DNA of 64,000 nucleotides, taken from NCBI GenBank assembly GCA_964519595.1, contig CAZFJN010000001.1, forward strand, positions 86,270-150,269. Reading direction: 5' to 3'. A program made the translations under genes and the position numbers. The notes below the pieces were generated by a model, which did no database searches, was not told where the DNA came from, and was given only the letters and a program-made list of their open reading frames with translations. The stretch comes from JANRKF01 sp964519595. Its GTDB lineage: Bacteria; Pseudomonadota; Alphaproteobacteria; Rickettsiales; SXRF01. This document shows positions 36,054 through 45,180 of this stretch, one piece after another; the stretch's first letter is position 1; every line of letters begins with the position of its first letter.

Positions 36054-36536
36054 ATGAAGTTAGTTTCAAAATCTTTGGCAATTTTTTCTGCTCTTTTCCT
36101 TCTCGCAGCTTGCGAAAGCGGCAGCGGATCAGGAGGAGCTGATGGAAAAGGCGGCGCAAGCGGTCCGGCAACTCCTGGAACTCAGGAAGATCTGGTTCAA
36201 AATGTCGGCGACAGAGTGTTTTTTGATACTGACAGCTCAACAATCTCTGCCGAAGGTCAGAATACTCTCGGCCTGCAATCAGAATGGCTTAAACAATATA
36301 GCAACGTTAACGTAACTGTTGAAGGTCACTGCGACGAACGCGGAACTCGCGAATATAACCTCGCTCTTGGTGAGCGTCGCGCTGCTGCGGTAAAACGTTT
36401 CCTGATCGCAAAAGGCATCTCAGCAGGACGTATTTCAACCATCAGCTACGGTAAAGAACGTCCGGCTGTTGTTGGTTCTGATGAATCAGCGTGGTCACAA
36501 AACCGCCGCTCGGTTTCAGTAGTAACTAATCAATAG
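36054..36536 (+). CDS. pal: Peptidoglycan-associated lipoprotein Pal
   Basis: Pal anchors the outer membrane to peptidoglycan. The 160-residue protein has a lipoprotein signal with LLAAC (Cys20), a Gly/Ser-rich linker and an OmpA-like domain with FFDTDSS, VEGHCDERGTREYNLALGE and the peptidoglycan-binding NRRSVSV. A longer frame starts at 35832, but AGGAG at 36041-36045 lies 8 nt before the ATG at 36054, which gives the proper signal peptide. It heads pal-cpoB-tilS-ftsH and is separated from tolB by 20 kb. Confidence 0.97.
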   Translation: MKLVSKSLAIFSALFLLAACESGSGSGGADGKGGASGPATPGTQEDLVQNVGDRVFFDTDSSTISAEGQNTLGLQSEWLKQYSNVNVTVEGHCDERGTREYNLALGERRAAAVKRFLIAKGISAGRISTISYGKERPAVVGSDESAWSQNRRSVSVVTNQ

Positions 36537-36585
36537 TTGATTTATTAATCTGGCAAAGAGCTGTGTCAACATTCGTATTTTTTCT

Positions 36586-37854
36586 ATGCGTATTTTGTTC
36601 GCAGTTCTTTGCCTGTTTTTATTAGCTGTGTCTTCGCTGTGTTTTTCTGCGAATATTGCTTACGCGCAGAATATAAACGAAGAAAGACTTGAGCAGCTTG
36701 AGCAAGAGGTTTTGCTGTTAAAACGTCAGCAACAGCGTAGCCGTATCGACGGACGCTCTTCTCTTGATGATTCCTCTTCTGATAAATCTTCCGAATCATC
36801 TTCTGATGGTTCTAATGCCAGAAATTCCGGAAATTCAGGCGGTGATTTATCAACCGCTCATATTGATGTTCGCCTTGGCATTTTAGAAGATGAATTGCGG
36901 AATTTACGCGGACAGATTGAAGAAAAAGGCTTCGCTGATCAGAATCTAGCTGGAGAATTAGAGCGTTTTAAGCGCGATGCTGAATTCAGAATCAGTGAAT
37001 TGGAAAAAGCGCTGCAGGCTTCTCAAGCTAATCAAGCGGCAATAGCAGAGAAAATAGCGGAAAAAGAAAAAGCCGAAGCAGAAGCAAAAAAATCAAAAAA
37101 ACAAGCAAACGATGCAAAAACAAAAGATACAATAGCAAAAGATGCAGCAGCAAAAAATTCTCAAAACAAAATTGAACAAACAAAAACAGAGCAGAATCCG
37201 CCAGAAAAATCTTCCGCCGGAAAATATGTAAATGTTGAAAATTATGAGCAGGACGCTGATGTTTTAAATAGCGAGAGTAAAAAACAATCTTCTAAAATGG
37301 AATTGTCTGTACAAGATATTTCTGACCTTAAAAATACCAGCAACAATCAGACGCTCGGAAAACCGCTAGTAACCTCTTCGGCAAATTCTGTAACAAAGCC
37401 TTCAGATTCAGCCGCGGAAAAATCAGCTGAGAAATCTGCCGAGCAATCCGCTTCCGAAGCAAAAGAAACACCGCGTGAACAATATAATCGCGCTTTCCAG
37501 CTGCTTAATCAAACTCGTTATGAAGAAGCTTCTGCAAGATTTGAGGATTTCATAAAAAAATATCCTAAAGATCCGCTGGTTGGAAATGCTTATTACTGGC
37601 AAGGCGAAGTGTCTTACATAAAAAAGAACTACGCAGAAGCAATCGACAAATTCCGCAGCGGTTATGACGCAATGCCAAAAGGTCCTAAAGCCGCTGACAA
37701 CCTTCTTAAGCTTGGAATGTCTCTGGCTTTAATAAAACAACACAAGGAATCTTGCATTGTCCTCTCGCAAGTGATGGAAAATTACAAATCAGCTTCCTCG
37801 AACGTCGCCGGCAAGGCCGCAAATGAATATAAGAAAAACGGCTGCTCTCAATAA
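36586..37854 (+). CDS. cpoB: Cell division coordinator CpoB (YbgF)
   Basis: CpoB is the periplasmic partner of TolA and PBP1B that couples septal peptidoglycan synthesis with outer-membrane constriction. The 422 residues show a signal peptide ending near AYAQ, an N-terminal coiled coil (RLEQLEQEVLLLKRQQQ), a long Ala/Lys/Glu/Ser-rich linker (about 120-290) and a C-terminal TPR domain (about 300-420) with EQYNRAFQLLNQTRYEEA and GNAYYWQGE. The linker is longer than usual. Its 3' end overlaps tilS by 32 bp. Confidence 0.93.
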   Translation: MRILFAVLCLFLLAVSSLCFSANIAYAQNINEERLEQLEQEVLLLKRQQQRSRIDGRSSLDDSSSDKSSESSSDGSNARNSGNSGGDLSTAHIDVRLGILEDELRNLRGQIEEKGFADQNLAGELERFKRDAEFRISELEKALQASQANQAAIAEKIAEKEKAEAEAKKSKKQANDAKTKDTIAKDAAAKNSQNKIEQTKTEQNPPEKSSAGKYVNVENYEQDADVLNSESKKQSSKMELSVQDISDLKNTSNNQTLGKPLVTSSANSVTKPSDSAAEKSAEKSAEQSASEAKETPREQYNRAFQLLNQTRYEEASARFEDFIKKYPKDPLVGNAYYWQGEVSYIKKNYAEAIDKFRSGYDAMPKGPKAADNLLKLGMSLALIKQHKESCIVLSQVMENYKSASSNVAGKAANEYKKNGCSQ

Positions 37855-38944
37855 TGATTCCGCAATCTCGCCTGATGTTCTTTTGCCTTATGAACAGCTT
37901 ATAAAACCGCGCTCAACAATCGCAGTTGCCGTATCAGGAGGAGCAGACAGCATGGCTTTGCTGCTGCTATTGCATGAATGGCAGAAAAAAAACGCCATAA
38001 AATCCGGCGTAAAACTTCATGCCTTAACTGTTGATCACGCTTTACGCCCTGAATCAGCAGCAGAATCACAGCAAATAGCGCAACACTGCGCCCTTCTCGG
38101 AATTGAACATACGATTTTACTATGGAAACATGATAGAATAAGCAGCGGAATTCCGGAAAAAGCGCGCAATGCTCGCTATAAGCTAATGTCTGAATTCTGC
38201 GCCTGTTCAGGAATTTCTCTGCTATTTACCGCGCATCACCTCGATGATCAAATTGAAACCATAATGCTCCGCCTCCTGCGCGGCAGCAGCATAATCGGCA
38301 TGTCCGGAATAATGCCAGTAAGCACTCGCGGCGCTATAACTCTGGTTCGCCCTCTGCTGGCAATAGAAAAAAACCAGCTCTATTCCTTCTTAAAATCTAA
38401 AAATCACAGCTGGATTGAAGATCCCAGTAACAACAACCTCCTCTATTCACGCAACTATCTGCGCGCTCATTTGCAAACACTAAGCTACGCGCAAAAAAAA
38501 CGCCTCGCCGCTATTGTCGAATATTTCCAGAACTTTCGAAAACTCCTTGAAAACCGCCTTGAAACAGCCTTAGAAGAATCACTATGTAACAACAATCTTG
38601 ACCACGAAAAATTCATCAATCAGCCAGAGGAATTGAAAAAACTGATTTTGCAACATATATGCAAAACAATGGGAAAAAGCGACGAACCACCGCGCAGCGA
38701 AAAAATCATTCGCCTGCTTGATGTAATTGAAGGAAAAGCTACGGAAAATAAATATAAGGAAAAGCAATATACTACAAATAAATCTTCTGAAAATAAATAC
38801 TCTGAAAATAAATACTCTGAAAATAAATCTACCGTAAAAAACTATTCTTCAGAAAGAAAATACATGCTGCACGGAGTATTATTTCGTTATATTAAAAAGG
38901 ACAAGCTCTGGAAAATTTCAAATCCGGCAACGCAGAATTTATAA
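37823..38944 (+). CDS. tilS: tRNA(Ile)-lysidine synthetase TilS
   Basis: TilS changes C34 of tRNA(Ile2) to lysidine, so that AUA is read as Ile. The PP-loop ATPase motif SGGADSM is at residues 38-44, followed by ALTVDHALRPES, FTAHHLDDQIET and LRGSSIIGMSGI. The protein has 373 residues. Near residues 310-340 a 15-bp DNA repeat codes for SENKY blocks, in place of or within the usual C-terminal domain. The start lies inside cpoB; no other good start was seen. Confidence 0.94.
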   Translation: MNIRKTAALNNDSAISPDVLLPYEQLIKPRSTIAVAVSGGADSMALLLLLHEWQKKNAIKSGVKLHALTVDHALRPESAAESQQIAQHCALLGIEHTILLWKHDRISSGIPEKARNARYKLMSEFCACSGISLLFTAHHLDDQIETIMLRLLRGSSIIGMSGIMPVSTRGAITLVRPLLAIEKNQLYSFLKSKNHSWIEDPSNNNLLYSRNYLRAHLQTLSYAQKKRLAAIVEYFQNFRKLLENRLETALEESLCNNNLDHEKFINQPEELKKLILQHICKTMGKSDEPPRSEKIIRLLDVIEGKATENKYKEKQYTTNKSSENKYSENKYSENKSTVKNYSSERKYMLHGVLFRYIKKDKLWKISNPATQNL

Positions 38945-39120
38945 GAGAATAAATTCGATAAGAGAATAAATAAGGGAATAAATAAGGGAATAAATAAGAA
39001 GAATTTATAAGGAAACAAATAATTAGTATAATCAGATTATGTTGTAATGCTAATGCTATTATCTTGTAATGCGATTATGTTGTAAGATTATTATCTTGTA
39101 AGACGATTATGGTATAAGAC
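38945..39120. repeat. 12-bp and 16-bp tandem repeats between tilS and ftsH
   Basis: Two tracts: GAATAAATAAGG-type units of 12 bp at about 38950-38998, and four 16-bp units of the type ATTATCTTGTAATGCG at 39058-39120. The latter lie some 50 bp before ftsH. Confidence 0.82.
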
Positions 39121-39172
39121 AATAATTCCGAGAAAAGATCAGGAAAATTTGAAAGCGTAAAAAGGAAATACA

Positions 39173-41080
39173 ATGCCTAATAATTTTGGAAAAAACATGC
39201 TGGTATGGTTGGTTATTGGCATATTGGTTATTGCATTTTTCAATACTATGCAGATCAGCGCCATTCAGGAACAGCCAGGCGGCAGGCTCGCCTTTTCCGA
39301 TTTCCTTAGCAAAGTTGATCAAGGCCAGATTGCTGATGTAAATATGCGCTCAGGAATTGGCCGCGGCACAGCAATAAGCGGTCATTTATCTGACGGTTCG
39401 CCATTTTTTACACAAGCTCCGGATTATCCAGGCTTAGTCGACAAGCTGAATGCGCGTAATGTGAAAATAACCGCCAGCATTGATGAAGGACGCAGCGAAA
39501 ATATCTGGAGCATATTGCTTGGCTGGTTTCCGATTCTGCTGCTGATTGGCGTTTATGTATTCTTCATGCGCCAGATGCAAGGCGGCGGCGGACGCGGCGG
39601 CGCGCTCGGCTTCGGAAAATCTCGCGCCAAGCTGCTTACTGAAAAAACCGAAAAAGTTACTTTTGAAGATGTCGCCGGAATTGAAGAAGCAAAAGACGAG
39701 CTGGTTGAAGTTGTCGATTTCCTGAAAGATCCGCAGAAATATCAACGCCTAGGCGGAAAAATACCGCGCGGCTGCCTGCTGGTTGGCCCTCCTGGAACAG
39801 GAAAAACCTTGCTAGCCAGAGCAATTGCCGGAGAAGCCGGAGTTCCTTTTTTCACCATTTCCGGCTCTGATTTTGTGGAAATGTTTGTCGGCGTTGGCGC
39901 AAGCCGTGTGCGCGATATGTTCGAACAAGGCAAAAAAAATGCTCCTTGCATAATTTTTATCGACGAAATAGACGCAGTCGGTCGTCACCGCGGCGCCGGC
40001 CTGGGCGGCGGCAATGACGAGCGCGAGCAGACTCTTAACCAGCTTCTCGTCGAAATGGATGGTTTTGAGGCTAACCAAAGCGTTATAATCGTCGCCGCAA
40101 CCAACCGGCCGGATGTGCTTGATCCTGCGCTGCTGCGACCAGGACGGTTTGACCGCCAGATTGTCGTTCCTAATCCTGACATTAACGGCAGGGCAAAAAT
40201 TCTTGATGTGCATTTACGCAAAGTTCCTAAAGCGCCTGATGTTGATAGCCGCGTTATCGCACGCGGAACTCCGGGCTTTTCCGGCGCTGATTTGTCAAAC
40301 ATCGTCAATGAAGCCGCTTTACTGGCCGCTCGTCTTGGTAAAAAAGTCGTAACAATGAAAGATCTGGAAGCAGCAAAAGATAAAGTCATGATGGGCGCAG
40401 AGAGAAAGAGCATGGTAATGAGCGAAGAAGAGAAAAAAATGACCGCTTACCATGAAGGAGGACATGCGCTGGTTTCTATTTACTGTCCGGCGTCTGATCC
40501 AATTCATAAAGCGACTATAATTCCGCGTGGAAGAGCGCTCGGCATGGTTATGCGCCTGCCGGAAGCGGACAAACTTTCCTATCTGCGGGAAAAAATGTAC
40601 GCTGATCTGGCGGTTTCAATGGGCGGCAGAGTTGCCGAGGAAATAATGTTCGGACATGAAAAAGTCTCCAGCGGCGCTTCCAGCGATATTAAATATGCGA
40701 CTAATCTGGCGCGCGCCATGGTTACAGAGTGGGGAATGAGCGAATCTATAGGACCACTATTTTACGGCAGTAACCATCAGGAAGTATTCCTAGGCTACAG
40801 CATGGGACAGCAAAATCAGCATATGTCTGATGAAATAGCCGCTAAAATTGACGCGGAAATCAAGCGTATTGTCGAAGAAGCGCACGCCAAAGCAACACAT
40901 ATACTTACTGAGCATCTTGATGAGCTGAATGTAATCGCTAAAGCTCTGCTCGAATATGAAACACTCTCCGGCGACGAAATAAAAGCGCTGATAAAAGGAG
41001 ACAAAATCCGCCAGTCAGACGAAAGCATGAGCAAATCAGCGCCAGTTAAATCGCCGCTGCCTTCTAAGAAAAAATCATAA
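39173..41080 (+). CDS. ftsH: ATP-dependent zinc metalloprotease FtsH
   Basis: FtsH is the inner-membrane AAA+ protease for misfolded membrane proteins and regulators such as LpxC. It has two membrane helices (about 9-27 and 113-132), the Walker A GPPGTGKT (205-212), Walker B IIFIDEIDA, the second region of homology ATNRPDVLDPALLRPGRFD, and the zinc site HEGGH (427-431). 635 residues, normal. It closes the usual tilS-ftsH pair. Confidence 0.98.
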   Translation: MPNNFGKNMLVWLVIGILVIAFFNTMQISAIQEQPGGRLAFSDFLSKVDQGQIADVNMRSGIGRGTAISGHLSDGSPFFTQAPDYPGLVDKLNARNVKITASIDEGRSENIWSILLGWFPILLLIGVYVFFMRQMQGGGGRGGALGFGKSRAKLLTEKTEKVTFEDVAGIEEAKDELVEVVDFLKDPQKYQRLGGKIPRGCLLVGPPGTGKTLLARAIAGEAGVPFFTISGSDFVEMFVGVGASRVRDMFEQGKKNAPCIIFIDEIDAVGRHRGAGLGGGNDEREQTLNQLLVEMDGFEANQSVIIVAATNRPDVLDPALLRPGRFDRQIVVPNPDINGRAKILDVHLRKVPKAPDVDSRVIARGTPGFSGADLSNIVNEAALLAARLGKKVVTMKDLEAAKDKVMMGAERKSMVMSEEEKKMTAYHEGGHALVSIYCPASDPIHKATIIPRGRALGMVMRLPEADKLSYLREKMYADLAVSMGGRVAEEIMFGHEKVSSGASSDIKYATNLARAMVTEWGMSESIGPLFYGSNHQEVFLGYSMGQQNQHMSDEIAAKIDAEIKRIVEEAHAKATHILTEHLDELNVIAKALLEYETLSGDEIKALIKGDKIRQSDESMSKSAPVKSPLPSKKKS

Positions 41081-41106
41081 GCAGTATTTATGATAATTCG
41101 TTATGA

Positions 41107-41658
41107 TCAGGCTTGCGTAATATGTTCAAGATATTCGCGAGCATGTTTAACGTAGTTTTCTGCTGAAACTGGAATAAAATCTGTTTCTTCTTTAGTCAGA
41201 TCACGGAAATATTTTGCCGGATTTCCTGCCCAGATTTGTCCTTTAGGAATGCGTTTTCCTGGCGTAACCAGTGCGCCGGCAGCAACCCAGCCGCCAGATT
41301 CAACAACCACGCCGTCCATTAAAGTTGAATGCATTCCGATAAATGAATTATCTTCAATGCGGCAAGCATGAAGCAGCACGCTATGGCCAATTGTGACATT
41401 ATCGCCAATGTAAGTAGGGCCAGTTTTGCGCGTTACATGAATGACCGTACCGTCTTGAATGTTCGTGCGTTTGCCGATGCGGACGATATTAACATCGCCA
41501 CGAATCACGCAACCAAACCATACGCCGCAATCTTCGCCAATATGAACATCGCCAATAATCGCCGCTGCCGGCGCAATAAAGGCGCGCGGCGAAATAACCG
41601 GAAAAACACCGTCTGGAGCATATTCGCCTTTATATGGAAGAATAAGAGGTTTGTGCAT
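41107..41658 (-). CDS. Gamma-carbonic-anhydrase-like hexapeptide-repeat protein
   Basis: A 183-residue left-handed beta-helix protein with repeated hexapeptides (IIGDVHIGEDCGVW, ANIVR-type turns). The three zinc ligands of gamma carbonic anhydrases are present at His74, His92 and His97 (VIHVT, GHSVLLH). Close relatives are YrdA and PaaY. True carbonic anhydrase activity cannot be deduced. It is convergent with ftsH, with only 26 bp between. Confidence 0.92.
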   Translation of the reverse strand: MHKPLILPYKGEYAPDGVFPVISPRAFIAPAAAIIGDVHIGEDCGVWFGCVIRGDVNIVRIGKRTNIQDGTVIHVTRKTGPTYIGDNVTIGHSVLLHACRIEDNSFIGMHSTLMDGVVVESGGWVAAGALVTPGKRIPKGQIWAGNPAKYFRDLTKEETDFIPVSAENYVKHAREYLEHITQA

Positions 41659-41668
41659 ATGCGATCAC

Positions 41669-41732
41669 GATGTTATGATGTTACGATGTTACGATGTTAC
41701 GATGTTATGATGTTACGATGTTATGATGTTTT
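41669..41732. repeat. 8-bp tandem repeat, eight copies
   Basis: Eight units of GATGTTAC (some GATGTTAT, the last GATGTTTT) make a 64-bp tract, 10 bp upstream of the carbonic-anhydrase-like start. No Shine-Dalgarno is visible for that gene. Confidence 0.93.
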
Positions 41733-41746
41733 GCGGCATTACGACA

Positions 41747-42790
41747 TTATGGGAAAACAGCAATTTGCTCAAGAGCAGATGTTTCCGGAAATCCGAACAT
41801 GACGTTCATATTCTGAATTGCCTGTCCGGATGCGCCTTTGACCAGATTATCAAGAGCAGAAACGATGATAATGCTGCTTAAAGCACGTCCTGCAAATATA
41901 TTCATAACGCACAGATTAGTTCCGCGCACATGATGTGTAGCAGGAACGTAATCATCAGCAGCAAGCCGCACGAAATATTCATTGCCATAAGCCGCTTCCA
42001 AAACCGCGCGCGCGTCAGCTAAATTTTTTCCAGGAGCAAGATTTGCGTAAATTGTTGAAAGAATGCCGCGATTCATTGGCATAAGATGCGGCGTGAAATT
42101 AACCGTAACTGCGCTTTTTGCCGACTTGGCAAGGCCTTGTTCAATTTCCGGCGTATGACGATGCGCGGCAATTCCATAAGCGGAAATTCCACCATCAATT
42201 TCAGCGAAAAGATTAGCAGTTTTTGTGCTTCTTCCAGCGCCGGTAATTCCTGATTTAGCATCAATAATAATTGAATCAGCAGATATAGTTGATGATTTGA
42301 GCAAAGGAATTAATGGCAATTGCGCGCAAGTCGGATAACAGCCGGGATTAGCGACAAGACGCGCATTTTTTATTTGTGACCGCGCATGTTCAGTAAGTCC
42401 ATAAACTGCCTGTTTCTGCAATTCTGATGCCTGATGCGGATGACCATACCATTTTTCATATTCCGCTTCATCTTCCAGCCGGAAATCAGCTGATAAATCA
42501 ATGATTCTCAGCTGCTCAGGAAGAGCGGCAATGACGCTTTGCGCCGCGCCATGCGGCAGGCAGGAAAAAACCAGATCAATATCTGAAAAGTCAGCCTGAT
42601 GAAGAGCAATTAAATCCGGCAATCCGGAAAATTGCAAATGCGGATAAACCTCGCCGAGCTTCTTTCCGGCCTGAGAATCGCCAATAAGCAGCTCGATCTT
42701 CGCCTGCTTATGTCCGGCCAGCAGCCTGATCAATTCCGCGCCAGTATATCCGGAAGCGCCGATAATCGCAATTTTGATAATATTCTTCAT
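41747..42790 (-). CDS. argC: N-acetyl-gamma-glutamyl-phosphate reductase
   Basis: ArgC reduces N-acetylglutamyl phosphate in arginine biosynthesis. It has the NADP-binding GASGYTGAEL (11-20), the catalytic Cys151 in NPGCYPT, and HRHTPEIEQ. 347 residues, standard type-1 length. In alphaproteobacteria it often follows rpsI, as here (rplM-rpsI-argC on the same strand). Other arg genes are absent. Confidence 0.96.
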   Translation of the reverse strand: MKNIIKIAIIGASGYTGAELIRLLAGHKQAKIELLIGDSQAGKKLGEVYPHLQFSGLPDLIALHQADFSDIDLVFSCLPHGAAQSVIAALPEQLRIIDLSADFRLEDEAEYEKWYGHPHQASELQKQAVYGLTEHARSQIKNARLVANPGCYPTCAQLPLIPLLKSSTISADSIIIDAKSGITGAGRSTKTANLFAEIDGGISAYGIAAHRHTPEIEQGLAKSAKSAVTVNFTPHLMPMNRGILSTIYANLAPGKNLADARAVLEAAYGNEYFVRLAADDYVPATHHVRGTNLCVMNIFAGRALSSIIIVSALDNLVKGASGQAIQNMNVMFGFPETSALEQIAVFP

Positions 42791-42925
42791 AAGTTATTAC
42801 GGAAAATAAGACAGATTTTTGACAAGCCAGAGGACAATAATACATAGCCTTAGCCTTAATAGAAAACAGTGTAAATATATATCAATTCAATAGCTGAAAA
42901 TTCGTCTGAGAATATCGAGAAGAAT

Positions 42926-42968
42926 TCGACTAAAAATTCTTCTAACAATTCTTCTAACAATTCTTCTG
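42926..42968. repeat. 12-bp tandem repeat after rpsI
   Basis: Three copies of TTCTTCTAACAA or its start lie just downstream of the rpsI stop. The remaining spacer to argC (42791-42925) shows no other structure. Confidence 0.85.
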
Positions 42969-42976
42969 AATTCGCC

Positions 42977-43552
42977 TCAGCGTTTGCTGAATTGGAATGA
43001 ACGGCGAGCTTTTTTGTGACCGTATTTTTTACGTTCGACAACGCGGCTGTCACGCGTAAGGAAACCGCCCTGACGCAACGGCTTATGGAACGCGCTTTCC
43101 ACATCATCAAGCGCCCGGCTAATGCCAAGACGAACCGCTCCGGCCTGGCCGGAAAGTCCACCGCCGGCAACTGTGCAATCTATATCAAAACTGCCAATAC
43201 GATCAACCGCCACAAATGGCTGATTTATAATCATCCGCAATACCGGACGCGCAAAATACACCTCAAGCGCGCGGCCATTAACAGTAATGCGGCCACTGCC
43301 CGGACGAATCCAGACCCTGGCAACTGATGATTTACGCCGCCCTGTTCCGTAAGCTAAAGAAGCTGGCTTAGCTACAGCAGATTTTTTTTCTTTAGGAGAA
43401 GATGCCGCCGCCGCTGTAGTTGTTCTTGCCGCCGCTGCCGCTTTTGGTGGAAGTTTTGGCGCGGCAGATTTTGCTGCGGAAGGCTTGGAAGCAGCAGGTG
43501 ATTTAGAGCTGGCAGAAGATTTGGCAGTGGTTTTTTTCGGCTCGCTGGTCAT
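42977..43552 (-). CDS. rpsI: 30S ribosomal protein S9 with long N-terminal extension
   Basis: The last ~125 residues are ordinary S9: YGTGRRKSSVARVWIRPGSG, then the C-terminal tail KKARRSFQFSKR that reaches the P-site tRNA. Ahead of this lie about 65 residues rich in Ala, Ser, Lys and Pro, low in complexity, absent from most S9 proteins. The extension is in frame with a good start at 43552. It forms the usual pair with rplM. Confidence 0.96.
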   Translation of the reverse strand: MTSEPKKTTAKSSASSKSPAASKPSAAKSAAPKLPPKAAAAARTTTAAAASSPKEKKSAVAKPASLAYGTGRRKSSVARVWIRPGSGRITVNGRALEVYFARPVLRMIINQPFVAVDRIGSFDIDCTVAGGGLSGQAGAVRLGISRALDDVESAFHKPLRQGGFLTRDSRVVERKKYGHKKARRSFQFSKR

Positions 43553-43617
43553 GATTATTTTCTCTTATTATTATCTTATTTATTATCTTATTATCTCTGG
43601 TTTTTTATCTCTTGTGT

Positions 43618-44079
43618 TTATCTTTTGTTTTTTGGATTTTTCTTGGCGAAATCATAGATTTCTGGTTTTTGTCCGGCATGAGGATGCTCGCTTCCGGCAT
43701 AAACATGCAGCTTGGCAAACTGATCTCTGGCCAGAGGGCTTTCTTTAGGCAACATACGCTCAACTGCCTTTTCGATCACACGGCCAGGATATGCGCTGTT
43801 TAAGATAAATTCCGGAGTTGCAGTTTTAATTCCGCCTGGATGTCCAGTATGACGATGATAGACTTTGTTAGCGCGTTTTTTGCCAGTAAGGCGGACTTTT
43901 TCAGCATTTACAACTACCACATTATCGCCAGTGTCAATATGCGGCGTAAAAATGGTTTTATGCTTGCCGCGCAGCAGGCGCGCAACTTCTGAAGCCAGAC
44001 GTCCGAGAACTACGCCGTCAGCGTCAATTAAAAGCCATTTCTTGTTTACTTCTTTAGGTTTAGCAGAATAAGTCGCCAT
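43618..44079 (-). CDS. rplM: 50S ribosomal protein L13
   Basis: 153 residues with the family landmarks WLLIDADGVVLGRLAS, KHKTIFTPHIDTGDNVVVVN and HTGHPGGIK. It is an early-binding 50S protein. It lies 65 bp upstream of rpsI in the same direction. Confidence 0.97.
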   Translation of the reverse strand: MATYSAKPKEVNKKWLLIDADGVVLGRLASEVARLLRGKHKTIFTPHIDTGDNVVVVNAEKVRLTGKKRANKVYHRHTGHPGGIKTATPEFILNSAYPGRVIEKAVERMLPKESPLARDQFAKLHVYAGSEHPHAGQKPEIYDFAKKNPKNKR

Positions 44080-44220
44080 AGCGTTCTCGCAGTCTTTTGA
44101 ATCAATATTATATAAGTTAAAATTACAAAACGGAGGCGAAATTTATACAACCGCCTTATTCAAGTCAATAGCAAATTCAGGCAAATAACAATAATTTTCC
44201 ATATTTGCGCTGCTTATCGC

Positions 44221-44275
44221 TGATTATAGCTGATTAGCTGATGATTAGCTGATGATTAGTAGCTGATTAGCTGAA
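44221..44275. repeat. Degenerate repeats of GCTGATTA type
   Basis: Several overlapping GCTGATTA / GCTGATGATTA units (8-11 bp) between rplM and pssA. The rest of that 210-bp spacer is AT-rich and shows no gene. Confidence 0.75.
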
Positions 44276-44289
44276 GATATAGACTATCA

Positions 44290-45045
44290 TTACAGCTCGC
44301 TGAGCGAGAGTTTTTTATATAGTTTTGCGCTGAAATAGATTGAGATTATATATGCAAGGCTAAGGAAAGATATCATCAACCACGGTTCTATAATCAGTAA
44401 AACCAGAAGAAAGCTTGCGCCAATCATGAAAGGCAGAATATGTTCATGCAGAATTCTTAAATCTTTTCCGGCAAAAGTTGGTATTCGGCTGGCCATTAAT
44501 GAGCCTATAATTACCACATGACAAGCCGCCAGCGCCGGAGGAATGGCGAGGCTATTATCAGTTTGCAGAAATAAAATAATTGGCAGCAGACACAACACGC
44601 CGCCAGCCGGAGAAGGAACGCCGACAAAGAATTTACGACTCCAGGAATATTTAGGCGGCGAAGTAAGCGCCGTATTAAACCGCGCTAGGCGCAAAGCCGC
44701 GCATATCACAAAAAACAGCGTAACCGCCCAGCCGATTCCGCGAATGTCATGTAAAAGCCAGATATACATTACCAGCGCCGGAGCAACGCCAAAACAGACA
44801 AAGTCGGAAAGTGAATCAAGCTGTGCGCCGAAAGCGCTGGTTGCGCCAAGCAATCTGGCTACACGACCGTCCATTCCGTCAATAAAAGCGGCAACGATTA
44901 TAAAAGCAACCGCCATTTCCCAGCGTTCATTTATAGAAAAACGAATTGAAGAAAGGCCACAGCACATTCCAGCCAGCGTTATCATATTAGGAAACAGGCG
45001 GCTTATCGGCTGATCACGCAGGCGTATTTTTTGATGTTCAGACAT
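44290..45045 (-). CDS. pssA: CDP-diacylglycerol-serine O-phosphatidyltransferase
   Basis: Makes phosphatidylserine in the inner membrane. The CDP-alcohol phosphotransferase motif D-G-x2-A-R-x8-G-x3-D-x3-D is complete at residues 59-81. There are about six to eight hydrophobic segments in 251 residues. psd, often its operon partner, is not here. Confidence 0.94.
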   Translation of the reverse strand: MSEHQKIRLRDQPISRLFPNMITLAGMCCGLSSIRFSINERWEMAVAFIIVAAFIDGMDGRVARLLGATSAFGAQLDSLSDFVCFGVAPALVMYIWLLHDIRGIGWAVTLFFVICAALRLARFNTALTSPPKYSWSRKFFVGVPSPAGGVLCLLPIILFLQTDNSLAIPPALAACHVVIIGSLMASRIPTFAGKDLRILHEHILPFMIGASFLLVLLIIEPWLMISFLSLAYIISIYFSAKLYKKLSLSEL

Positions 45046-45099
45046 TGGAAAAAATTAGTCAAACCTTGGGAAATTAATTGATAAATTAATTGGTAAATT

Positions 45100-45178
45100 A
45101 AGCAGATGTTTTTCTATAGTTTTTTATAGTTTTCTATAGCTTCGTTTCTATAGCTTCGTTTCTATAATTCTATAGATT
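45100..45178. repeat. Tandem CTATAG-containing units, 10-14 bp
   Basis: TTTTCTATAG and TTTCTATAGCTTCG units repeat up to the rimO stop codon. Each TTTCTATAGCTTCG is 14 bp. Confidence 0.8.
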
Positions 45179-45180
45179 AT

